DNA from: Telmatactis stephensoni
Lineage: Eukaryota; Cnidaria; Anthozoa; Actiniaria; Isophelliidae
Length of the DNA: 64,000 nt
NCBI GenBank assembly: GCA_029948255.1
Contig: JALIZF010001537.1
Coordinates: 310,001-374,000 of the forward strand
Direction of reading: 5' to 3'
Shown here: piece after piece, positions 54,601 to 63,589 of the stretch
How positions within the stretch are numbered: position 1 is the stretch's first letter
Layout of the letters: each line of letters begins with the position of its first letter
Translations under genes and position numbers: made by a program
Notes under the pieces: model-generated
What the model was told of the DNA's origin: nothing
The model's input: only the letters and a program-made list of their open reading frames with translations
The model's database searches: none

Positions 54601-57600
54601 ATGTTGAATCTTATCCATTGATTTTAGTAAGAATGTCCTTTCTTCAGGGTTTGAAGTATTTATGAACTGAAAGTCTCTAGATGCTCTTCTGAGTGGCATT
54701 TGTAAAACAAGATAAACAGCCTCTTGTGCACTAATTTCAACAGCATTGAGAAACTTGTTTCCAATGTGTCTCACTCTATCTCTTATGCTCTTGTCACCTG
54801 ACCTTGCTTCTTCACATGCCTTTTCTAGAAGTCTGCTCATACCTCTTTGACCCTTGGTTATGTATGAAAGTATATATACAGCACAGGCATATGGGTCTAG
54901 CACATATTGTATATCCATGTTAGCTCGCCATGCTTTCAACAGGTTGGTATTGTAACTATTAACTCTTATTTCTGAGGGTGACCTTTTAATTAACAATGTA
55001 TCACGTTTAAGTGAAAATTTGATTGCATCTAAGTAGTCATCTTCATTTAGATTTAACTTTTGTAGGAATTGTTCAAATGTTATGTCTTCACCATATTTCA
55101 TATCTTCCAATAAACATTTTATAGCATTTGAATTATTTTCTATAGTTTTAAGTTCATTTTCATCATAAGCTGATTTTGGAAGTGGATGTAAAATCATACT
55201 ATGAGGCATTGGTGGCAAAGGGAAATTAAATCTACAAACTTTCTGCCCTCTCTTTTTACATGTCTTAGCATGTCTGTGTACCTGTAGGTTCATCAACTCA
55301 GTCATATCTTCAGATGTATCATTATAACAAGTAACATACTTATCAACAAATTGTGTAACCTCGTCATTATTACCCATAGAATCATACTGAGGAGCATCTT
55401 TAATCCACATCAAAGCATGAATATGAGGCGATCCTCTTTGTTGAAACTCAACTCTGTAGAAATAGTCTTGTATTTCTCCAATAGGAAGCAAAGAGCTTTT
55501 CATAAAACCATTGATAAAAAGTTGAACCATGTGTTCAAAGTTTCTTGCACAAGTAACCGGATCTTTTTGAATCAATTCTGATTTCTTTTGCCATGTCATA
55601 GTACTGATTTCATCATCTGTGTAGTCTTTTTTGTCGACTAGTCTACCTAATATCTTAAGTAAATGTACCCATCTAGTTTCTGCTGCAGAGAAAGAACAAA
55701 ACCATGTAGGCTTACCAAGTTGACGAATCATAGCAAACAAGTCTTTTTTACATTTTTCAAAATATGGTGGTGATCCTCTGAGATTTCTGATTACTCTAAA
55801 GCCCTCATCTAGACGTACTAAGTTATCTACTGTTTCTTGGCACTTTATTTGACCTGCAGTATATTTTTTACCTTTTGTTTTGCACTTTCTGAGAGATAAT
55901 GATGCACTGTCTTGGATTTGCTTTATTTGCAATTTCTTAAGCTTAAAGAAAATATTTGGGACACTTTCAGCTGCACGTCTATCTTGGTTTCTCAATTCCC
56001 ATTTACATACAGTACTGTAATGTACACGTGTAGTTCTATTGTCATTGTCAGGTCTTCGCTCTCCACAAAATATAGTAGGAAATGATAAAAATTCTGAATC
56101 TTTATCCATAAAAATTCCTAAAGGTTTATTGCCTTCTCCTGGTGCAAAACTGATTATGTTATCCCCATTTTCATTAATGTCTGGTTCTTGCAACAAAGTA
56201 TCTAAATTGCCCGATGGACGCTCATCCACCTCACACCAGCCATCATTATCATCAGAAACAGGATTGGAACTATTGTGATCACAATGACTATTAGTCTCAG
56301 TTGTTTGGTTGTTTACATTCCTCTCATCAGTATCTGACATAGTATTGTCTGCCATATCAATGGCTGATTCATCTGTTTTATCAATGAATTCTTCCCAGTC
56401 TTCATCTTCATTATAATTGTGTTGTAAACTTTCTATCCAATTCTCCTTTATTGTTATACCCTCTGATTTATACAAGTCACTTGTTTCAGCAAGATATTTT
56501 GCTGCTTCTAAAACTTTCTTTGGCCTAACATTCTGAAACTTATAATGGTGCTTATAAGAAAGCCTTCTCTTTAGTTTAATAGGAATAGTCTGTGAATCAT
56601 TAAGTGATCTTGGTAAACTATTTACAGTTAAGTTGACATCAGCAGGCACATTAACTACATTTCCATGAATACTTAACTGGCCTCCTCTTGGTAACTCACG
56701 AATTTGCATAAATGGGATTCTTGGTGAAATAAGTCTCTCTTCAAGTTGCGTTAAGTTCAAAACATCAGGTTTTGTTGGAAATGTCATCTTATTGGCCTTT
56801 GCACATGCAGGCAATTTGCCATCTTTAAGGTTAGAATGACATGTTGTACAAATCCATTCTGTGTCTGCTATGCTTTTAACATTTGTAATGCACTGACTTA
56901 TAATATCTGGGGGGCATTTTGAATAAGATGTCAGGTTACACTTTGTTACAGAAGACCTATACCATAACTGATCACAACAGGTACATATATATTCTGGTCC
57001 TGAATTTACTTTGTCATGGAAACGTTGTATAAATTGTGCAGCATCTACACCAGTTTTTTCAAAATCCTGATCAAAATTTACTTCATTTTCATTTATTTCA
57101 TTGTTAGAATTATTTGATATTTTTAGTTTTTTAATTGTTGATGAACTGTCTGCTATAAAATTAATTTGATCTACCACTGCAGCTGTTCTTTTCCTTGTAA
57201 CTGCTGCTCTATTCAGTTGTCTTAAATGTTCAGGTTGGGATTGCATTCTCTTTTTGAAAGCTTGTGTATTCATTTCTCTAATATGATCAGGTTGGCATTC
57301 TTTTCTCTTAACAAAAGCCTGCTTATTTATTTCTCTGACGTGCTCAGGTTGGCATTCTTTTCTCTTAACAAAAGCTTGCTTATTTATTTCTCTGACGTGC
57401 TCAGGTTGGCATTCTTTTCTCTTAACAAAAGCCTGCTTATTTACCTCTCTTATCACATCTGGATTACACTGTTTTCTTTTTAGAAATGTTTTTTTGTTTA
57501 TCTCTCTAAAATGTTCAGGCTCACATTGTTTACTTATATGGAAATTTTGATTCTTTACATCTTTTATCACCTCTTTGTTATTTTTGTAGTATGTCTTATG

Positions 57601-59295
57601 TGCTTCTCTTTCTCTCTCTTTGAATTGTGCATTCACTCTTTTCTTTCTCATGTACTCCTTCATATAAATCCTTCGTCTTTCTTTAGGATCGATCATAACA
57701 CTCTCTTCTCCTGTGTTTGTTTCTTTAGTGTTTTTTGTTGCTTTAGGAGAATGGTTTGAAATGTTGCTGTTGGTTTTGGTCATAAGCGAAGCTCTAGATG
57801 TAGTTTGAGTAATATCATTTGTTTCAGCTGGTATAGTAGAAACGTAATGCATTTCATCCAAGTGGCCAATATAAGTATCTATCAATGGACAATCATCAAT
57901 ATGATTTCCTTCAATAACTGTGATTTCATTGAAATTTTGTGCTGTCTCTATTATGTGAATTCTCAAATGTAAGGCTAATGCAACAGCTTGTATTATGATA
58001 TGATCAGCCCATGTACCTTGTAAGGACATGTTATTCAAATAATCAGCCCAAGAGTCTCTGGTGTTACTCTCAATAAATCTTTCTGGGTTTTCTTCCAAAT
58101 ACAAAACTCCTTCAGCACGAATATGTGTGTGATATTGAGGATTGGAAAATAACTGATGAGAAATTGTGCGAAAAAAGCAGTCACCATCACCTCCAACTTC
58201 TAAAGGCTCTAAATTGTAATGACTTAATCTTTGTCTTAATAGTGCTATATTTGACAACTGTTCAGTAGATACTACAGTAGAATTTTGTCTATTTATTAGG
58301 TATGTATTTGTCACAGGTCCTGGATTTAATTCTACATCACCAGATAAAAGCAGTTTTTTGTGAATAAAAGGATTTTTCTTGCATTTTAAATAAATACTTC
58401 TATGTGATCTATTACAAAACCTTTCTTGTTGTGATAACTTAAATTTTAGTAAATGCGGCTGCTCTATAATTCGGGCAAGGAAAGATGACTTTGGACAGTT
58501 TCTATGGATTAAAGAAATAAATTTTTGTCTGCATTTCTTACTTTTCATTACACGATTAACTTTTTTAAGGGAGATTCTTGATGGTTCTCGGTCACGATGT
58601 CTTAACACACGATAACATTCATTAGCAACAAATTTATCAAACAGAGATACATGATATGCGTTTACTTTTGTATGCCGTATTTCACTGCTCATATCATTAC
58701 TAGATTCATTGACATCTTGCGCTGAATATTTCTCAGAGATAGTTTCATTGACAAAAGCATTGTCATTTGGTATGTGATGAAATTCGTGGGACAGTAGTTC
58801 TAAGTTTTGCATTTCGTTATGGTGTGATTGATTGTGCTTTTGATTGCTCATGCTTTGGTTTGATAGATCATAGATATTCATATATTGCTCATTTTCCTCA
58901 ATATATTCATTAATTTCAGTTGATTTCAACATTTCAGCGCCATTTTGACTCTGTTTCTTTTCTTTCAAATCATGTCCAGATTTAATATCACTAAAGCAAG
59001 ATTTTTTTTCAAAACCACTGACATTTTTTTGTCTCTCTAAACATTCATCACTGTCAAATATTATAATTTTGCTCATAATTTCGTTCATGTTTTCACACCC
59101 AATGGCTGTTTGAGTGTGACATTTTGCCATGAAAATGGCGGCCTTGTCACACGAGGCCTTGGCGACCATCTTGTCGATGGTCTTCTCATTTTTTGCCGCT
59201 GAAACGGCTCCCTCATGAGTTGCAGGGTTGGCGAACAACAAACTGTTGTTCTCTTCGTTTTGTTTTTGCTTTTCCCCCACGAATGCAAGGGACAT
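51664..59295 (-). CDS. Helitron2/Helentron polyprotein: 2A-OTU-Rep-helicase-endonuclease
   Basis: 2543 codons, no internal stop, intronless. Order: ~320-residue N-terminal region of unknown function; 2A motif GDVELNPGP (319-327); OTU cysteine protease (GGDGDCFF, Asp370/Cys373; His483 in EMHY); a basic 19-residue tandem repeat (~590-690); CxxC zinc pairs; Rep nuclease with HUH-type RGSPHIHALMW (~1288) and two-tyrosine YILSYITK (~1465); PIF1-like SF1 helicase with GGAGVGKST (~1852) and IFIDEISM; and from ~2320 an EEP endonuclease with HNVRS, VETAL, GDFN, and SDHKP near the end. All catalytic motifs are present. The C-terminal endonuclease and OTU define Helentron-type Helitrons, which transpose by rolling circle. 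Two long palindromes follow the stop. Confidence 0.95.
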   Translation of the reverse strand: MSLAFVGEKQKQNEENNSLLFANPATHEGAVSAAKNEKTIDKMVAKASCDKAAIFMAKCHTQTAIGCENMNEIMSKIIIFDSDECLERQKNVSGFEKKSCFSDIKSGHDLKEKKQSQNGAEMLKSTEINEYIEENEQYMNIYDLSNQSMSNQKHNQSHHNEMQNLELLSHEFHHIPNDNAFVNETISEKYSAQDVNESSNDMSSEIRHTKVNAYHVSLFDKFVANECYRVLRHRDREPSRISLKKVNRVMKSKKCRQKFISLIHRNCPKSSFLARIIEQPHLLKFKLSQQERFCNRSHRSIYLKCKKNPFIHKKLLLSGDVELNPGPVTNTYLINRQNSTVVSTEQLSNIALLRQRLSHYNLEPLEVGGDGDCFFRTISHQLFSNPQYHTHIRAEGVLYLEENPERFIESNTRDSWADYLNNMSLQGTWADHIIIQAVALALHLRIHIIETAQNFNEITVIEGNHIDDCPLIDTYIGHLDEMHYVSTIPAETNDITQTTSRASLMTKTNSNISNHSPKATKNTKETNTGEESVMIDPKERRRIYMKEYMRKKRVNAQFKEREREAHKTYYKNNKEVIKDVKNQNFHISKQCEPEHFREINKKTFLKRKQCNPDVIREVNKQAFVKRKECQPEHVREINKQAFVKRKECQPEHVREINKQAFVKRKECQPDHIREMNTQAFKKRMQSQPEHLRQLNRAAVTRKRTAAVVDQINFIADSSSTIKKLKISNNSNNEINENEVNFDQDFEKTGVDAAQFIQRFHDKVNSGPEYICTCCDQLWYRSSVTKCNLTSYSKCPPDIISQCITNVKSIADTEWICTTCHSNLKDGKLPACAKANKMTFPTKPDVLNLTQLEERLISPRIPFMQIRELPRGGQLSIHGNVVNVPADVNLTVNSLPRSLNDSQTIPIKLKRRLSYKHHYKFQNVRPKKVLEAAKYLAETSDLYKSEGITIKENWIESLQHNYNEDEDWEEFIDKTDESAIDMADNTMSDTDERNVNNQTTETNSHCDHNSSNPVSDDNDGWCEVDERPSGNLDTLLQEPDINENGDNIISFAPGEGNKPLGIFMDKDSEFLSFPTIFCGERRPDNDNRTTRVHYSTVCKWELRNQDRRAAESVPNIFFKLKKLQIKQIQDSASLSLRKCKTKGKKYTAGQIKCQETVDNLVRLDEGFRVIRNLRGSPPYFEKCKKDLFAMIRQLGKPTWFCSFSAAETRWVHLLKILGRLVDKKDYTDDEISTMTWQKKSELIQKDPVTCARNFEHMVQLFINGFMKSSLLPIGEIQDYFYRVEFQQRGSPHIHALMWIKDAPQYDSMGNNDEVTQFVDKYVTCYNDTSEDMTELMNLQVHRHAKTCKKRGQKVCRFNFPLPPMPHSMILHPLPKSAYDENELKTIENNSNAIKCLLEDMKYGEDITFEQFLQKLNLNEDDYLDAIKFSLKRDTLLIKRSPSEIRVNSYNTNLLKAWRANMDIQYVLDPYACAVYILSYITKGQRGMSRLLEKACEEARSGDKSIRDRVRHIGNKFLNAVEISAQEAVYLVLQMPLRRASRDFQFINTSNPEERTFLLKSMDKIQHLPDNSVDIESDNIIKRYQRRPRKLEDICLADFVAWYNCVREKQKMEFPAAKAINDLQSTCKSDNYLPERDFDDNDDDVVDDNDILDNEGYQMKGGIRLVKRKRPKIIRSVRFHREKDSENYFREQLMLYAPWRNEEKDLIKDFNTYEESFEAQKDNITETRKQYEHNSEVLDKAMEDIEEHQDEDDPNVAPNAQHMNEQDRQAEKKASAVHGCFDPGKSKQHSQYDLLDDMGIFPRSNDEEHLVVKRMEDNEFRTLVRSLNRKQREFFYHVLHSVKTKDEQLTLCLTGGAGVGKSTVTNALYEALIKYFNTVPGENPDDIKVLKVAPTGKAAFNIKGNTLHSAFKIPANRGFEYCTLDRDRLNTIRTQLGKLKVIFIDEISMVGSGMFNFLNLRLQQIMGSLQPFGGVSLITVGDFFQLKPVFDSWIFETPKGNSYGPLATNLWQEHFKIFELTEIMRQKDDKQFAELLNRLRESNHMEDDIKILKTRILKESPSSVNYPMTITHLFVKNASVDEHNNKIYANSRSDKAEIQAVDIIIGDVNDALRTKFKKQIPNDATKTMGLFSVVNIAVGLKYDLTTNVSVTDGMTNGAECIIKKIDYRVPESNRPSIIWVSFSQSTVGNNYRKEYGHLYNKDIDKSWTPVLEISRQFRLNKRTQAQVLRKQFPLRPAAAKTIHRCQGDTLNEAVVDFPTSTIQHMHYVGLSRVRNSTNLHILNLNEQKIKVSESVQAEMYRLRTEAALKPSLPNLYQNTKKHVLTVLFHNVRSLNLHIEDVQNDYNVQAADVNIFVETALCSRDKNESFNIKHFTLHRNDFNSTQTTRTKYGTAVYIKNNIDCVLEPLRFNYNDVEITVMSLDYEGKPLHIIGIYRSSSKVTITRLIDALNYVHNQQNLDGPCSKIILGDFNVDIKGASSDNNTLLKYMVTEKGYTQLITQYTTDYHSVIDHIYTNIPQHAELSGVLESYYSDHKPIFIQLTTAM
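57226..57535 (-). repeat. 57-bp tandem repeat within the Helentron ORF
   Basis: About six units encode variants of KRKECQPEHVREINKQAF. The central units are almost identical in DNA, the outer ones diverged. The period is 19 codons, so the frame is kept. The repeat is basic and sits between the OTU and Rep parts; it may bind nucleic acid. Confidence 0.9.
58315..58341 (-). other. 2A-type ribosome-skipping motif in the Helentron ORF
   Basis: The codons read GDVELNPGP, an exact match to the D-V/I-E-x-N-P-G-P consensus, preceded by the usual hydrophobic LLLS. In known 2A peptides the ribosome fails to join the last Gly and Pro, giving two proteins from one frame. Here it would release residues 1-326 from the OTU-Rep-helicase-endonuclease part. 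Confidence 0.85.
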
Positions 59296-59299
59296 CGGT

Positions 59300-60070
59300 A
59301 GAAATCTTTAGCTCAATAGCACATAACTTTACACCTCCTCTTCCAGCAAAGTCGCTTCGCAGAATGAAATCGTACGAGGTTTTCACGAGGTTTGTCAATG
59401 AATCTATGATAACGATCTGACCAATGGCAGAGGACTTTACTATATTTAGTCACTAAATAAAAATTGGTTCAGCGCTTACCTTTTCAAGTTCAATTTGCTT
59501 CTAATCTTGAATGTGCAAATTTCAGTTGTTTGTTATTTGTATGATTTGGTAGGCACCAAGTTCCACGTAACGTCTTGTAGAAAAGTTTTCCACCAGATCC
59601 ATTGCATAACATATTTAGTTCATTAGCTTGCATACTAGCCATGAAATCCCCACATTAGTAATAAACAAGTTATTTCCTTCTATGAATACAGAAAAACCCA
59701 TCGTATACAGCGATAACATGGATAGATTAACGATTCCGAGACTGCGATTCCAATTTCAAAGCGTTCATTTATTCGTTTCCGGTTCATTGCTGACTACACA
59801 ACAGGAATCCCATCAGTAGCATTACTGCGCATGGCATTACATCACTATCGCGCCGAGATCGTGCTTCATTTGCGCAAACTCAGTGAGAATATTGGTAAAG
59901 AATGCTGTCTCATCCCACATTGATAAATGGACTTATCATTTCCCGTATAAAGATTATATTGAAAGCTTCTCGAGTGATTTTCGAGTACTATCACTGCACG
60001 CGCGTATGCACGGTACGGTACAGAGGAACGGAAGCGAGCATTAACGGAAGTGAGCACCATGCAACACATC
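59300..60070. other. Upstream region of the Helentron ORF
   Basis: Presumed promoter and 5' end of the element, but no TATA box, terminus or inverted repeat was confidently identified. Confidence 0.35.
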
Positions 60071-60071
60071 G

Positions 60072-60306
60072 TATTATCGGGAAGGAAGTAAAGTTTGACA
60101 GACCGGAAGTTTACAGGAAAGTGAGTGAGTGAGTGAGTGAGTGACACAATAGGTTACTACTTTATGTATGGGGCACCATTCTAGTTAGATAATAGATAGA
60201 TTGAATATTGTCATTTCATGTTGTCATACACTAAGTAGTAAGCTGTCTCATTTGCATATTTGACCCCTCACAATAACTCATGGATTTGCAATCCACGAGT
60301 TAAAAA
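60072..60306 (+). repeat. Dispersed repeat, copy 2 (hairpin-ended, ~235 bp)
   Basis: Same sequence and orientation as 6532-6765, with a longer GTGA microsatellite (five units against three or four) and the same terminal hairpin AACTCATGGATT / AATCCACGAGTT followed by AAAAA. Confidence 0.85.
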
Positions 60307-60309
60307 CTG

Positions 60310-61448
60310 ACATCAAGTGAAGATTTCAGTGCTAGTGAAAGCGGACAAAGTGATGATGTTGTTGGTGATGTTGATGCTGACAATGATAACACTGACCAAT
60401 GATGATGTTGATTTTGATTCCACTACACATTATAAAGAACACAACCAACACGCATTGACGCTTTGGCAGGTTGTTCAGCCAGCCCCACTATATTTTATTC
60501 ACTTGAATAATTATGACAGTATAAAAAACACTTTGTGGAAAAAATTGGGACCGTGTACCCCCAACCAATGCTAAGATGTGAACCTTTGGGGTTATAAGGT
60601 TTACATGGCATTAACTAGACTATAAATTGTATAGAAAAAACAACGATGTACTGATGGCGAACATGACTGAGAACATTTCAAACTTTTATACAGCGTCCTC
60701 TCATTAATGATGGAAACTGAATGGCTCAATGCCATAATGATAGAATTAAAATACTCCACATTTTCAGTGCTGTGTTAGCCTAATGAAACTGTTTAACATT
60801 GCCTGTGACAGTTCATGGAAGTGATCCATGTGAGAAAAAGAGAACAAAAATAATTGCATAACTAGTTTATACGTTACAGAGTGATGGTACCTTATCTACC
60901 AATGAGTAGAAACTAAATTGTTAGAACTATAAAAAGGAAAGACCAACTTTACAACATCAATCTTTTTTTTTAATTTGCAGATTGAAAAACACGTATTTAA
61001 ATGACAATGCAAAGCTGATAATTCTTGATTTCACGTGATACATTTATAAATATTTCACCTTTCTGGCTTTTTTATACACATAAATATTATTGCTCTTGAC
61101 CTTTATCTTAGTGAAATCAAATTCATTATCATTAGTCAGGAAAAAAAACTACCAAAACTTTTGCAATACTCCACCCATTATGTGGATAGAGCATGCTAAC
61201 CAAGAAGTCCCATAAGGGATCTCAGCCAGCCAAAAATAAATGATTTATCATTCTAAATGAACGAATGTGACAAAATGAGTCATTGCAAACCTTGAGGTAA
61301 CACTAAGGCGGTTAATGCCAAATTCCTTGTGATCAGTACAACACTGAACACATTTTGATTTAACGCAAATTATGTTATTCCTAAAAAAACATAGTTTGAG
61401 TTATACTTCTTTCTTTTATATCAACCTCTCATGAAATCACTGCTTTAC
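60310..61448. other. Unassigned AT-rich sequence
   Basis: Contains a short degenerate GATGTT/GATGTTG repeat at about 60350-60415. Otherwise nothing recognised. Confidence 0.45.
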
Positions 61449-61454
61449 GTTTAA

Positions 61455-62608
61455 AGGCCCACTTGCATCCAAGATGCATTACGGTCGTTTATTTTTGTTT
61501 TGAATTTGCGCTATTGTTAAAAGTCACTTTCTGATTGGTTAGACGGTCGAGCCCGCACCACGGGTAACTCGCGGGTAGTGAAAGTTGTCAAGAGATAAAA
61601 TATCTTGCTGTGTTTTTGTCGTTTATAATATTTTATACAAGAGAAAATTATATGGCATCTATTTATATTGAGGTCTCAGAAAGCGAGGGTGATATCCCTG
61701 TGAATGCTTATGGCTCAATTATAAGAGGAAAATTACAACAAAGACACCGTTGATCCAGAAGCGACTGACCATACTGACATCGATGCGGTCATGTTGTTGT
61801 GATTTGTAAAAAGTGCTGACAAGGAATGCTCGAAATAAATGCAAGAACAAAGTGAGTTCGTATATTTATTTGCTAATAACTTAAGTAAATTCAAAACTGG
61901 ACACACACGTTAATTTTTAATTGAGTGGTCAACAGTAACGTCGACAGTTGAAGAAGCGTGTATTTGCGACGAAACTTCTTTATTACCACGCTTCCGAGAC
62001 GGTTTGCCCAAAATCAACTAATCCTGAAATAAAGAAGAACAGCAAAATACGGGTAAATTTATCAGCACCATGAGTCCCTAAAAAACGCTAAGCACCACTT
62101 ATGTTCACTGAACGAGACAAGCTCGTGTTGATCTTCCTCATGTGTCGAGATTCTTCATGGAGTTGGGCAATAATTTGACCAGCATGTCTTTGAAGACAAC
62201 AAATAGTGTATTTTTTAATCAACACACAAAAGAAAATAGTTACTGTTTTAGTTTATAGCTTTAGCGAGCACTGTTTGTAAACAAATAACTTATGACACCA
62301 AACGATTCGGGCCGGATACATACCTCGGAGTCAAGTTTTCATTCCTTGTATCTGCATTATTTGCGTGGAGGGTCGACATTTACATCCAAACACAACGAAA
62401 AAATGACAACAAGACTAAAAATATTGCTATCAAAAGCTTAAATAGCTATCAAAGAAAATAGGATTCTCACAAGAGACCAAAAGAATTTAAACTGACTGAG
62501 GATGGAAACAGATTTCAAAGCTCTTCTGAATTTTACTTAAATTTTGCGATTTTCTGTATGTGAGAAAATCATCGAAGCGTGCAATGCATCTTGGATGCAA
62601 GTGGGCCT
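61455..62608. mobile_element. TTAA-flanked DNA element, 1154 bp, 26-bp TIRs
   Basis: The ends are exact inverted copies of AGGCCCACTTGCATCCAAG and seven further bases, flanked by TTAA at 61451-61454 and 62609-62612. No coding region. The TTAA target and AGG start suggest a Kolobok-like non-autonomous element. Its TIR differs from the other two TTAA elements here, so it is a third family. Confidence 0.9.
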
Positions 62609-62614
62609 TTAAGA

Positions 62615-63480
62615 CAAATCTTCATTTTTTGATAGAAGCTCTAGAAAGAACATAGTTTGAGTTAGCGCAAAACTGTGGGGTTTCAATAAAAACATAGTAG
62701 GAGCTAGCACAAACTGTGTGATTAATAAAAAACACATTTTGAAATAAACGCACTTACCCATCTCAATTCAATACATTCAGTTTAAAAAATAATAACTCAG
62801 TCAATGGTATCAAGTCTACTCACTAGCTCAAATACATTACTTGACCTACTACAAATGGTAGCAGCATAATGTAAGGGTATCTAAGGGGGCAGAATACTCA
62901 AATGCAGTATTAAATCATATAATTGTTAAGAAAGAAAATGACATACCTTCTCGAACCTTTTCTAGTCATTATTCATACAAAATGTGGCATTAGTTTCTGC
63001 GTATTTTTACTCGCATTGTTTATGAATAAGTAATAATAAGTGCTAGCAACTATATAGAAATAGCAATAAACGTCTTTATTTCTCAGTGATTTATATCTAT
63101 CAATCAACTAGTTACATATAGTTGTACAGATAACATTACATTTTTTGTGGAGAGCTTATGAAACCCTTCCAGGCTTAAAACTAGTAGCTAACCAATGAAA
63201 GTCATAACAATAACTTATTCATAATTATGAAATTTTAGTGAAGTGCATGCAATTAATCCATGACACATATATAGTGCAAACAATATCTGTACAATATCTC
63301 TACAAGATGGTGATGGGCAAAACAATAGAAAACAATAAAAGTGCTGGCTATTCAACAGCAATTAGGTCGAGTTAAATATTTTAGATAGTAGAGTGATTTT
63401 CATATATAGTCCAGTCAATCTGTGGTTGAAGGTCAAATTAATTGCAATAGAATTTTTCTGAAATAAAGTAACTTGTGTAG
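62615..63480. other. Unassigned AT-rich sequence
   Basis: Short repeats of ACATAGTTTGAGTTA/ACATAGTAGGAGCTA occur at 62648-62715, with a related string at about 61390 on the other side of the TTAA element. No coding. Confidence 0.4.
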
Positions 63481-63507
63481 GATTGAAAATGCTTGGAAAA
63501 AAATCCG

Positions 63508-63580
63508 AGCCCCCAGCGGGAATCGAACCCACGACCCTCCAATTACCGGTTGGATGCTCTAACCACTGAGCTATGGGTGA
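63508..63580 (-). tRNA. tRNA-Thr(GGT)-like sequence, probably pseudogene/SINE
   Basis: 73 nt on the minus strand. A box TAGCTCAGTGG; anticodon stem TCCAA/TTGGA with loop CCGGTAA (GGT in the anticodon position, but C instead of the near-universal U33); T-arm GTGGG-TTCGATT-CCCGC fully paired apart from one wobble; T7 terminator after the end. The acceptor stem pairs at about 5 of 7. The missing U33 and weak acceptor argue against a working tRNA; the sequence type is highly repeated in cnidarian genomes as far as I know. Confidence 0.6.
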
Positions 63581-63589
63581 CTCATATGG

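Noticed and set aside
51664..59295. OTU, helicase and nuclease domains as a giant-virus insertion
   Set aside because: The order OTU, HUH Rep with two tyrosines, PIF1 helicase and C-terminal EEP endonuclease in one ORF is specific to Helentron-type Helitrons.
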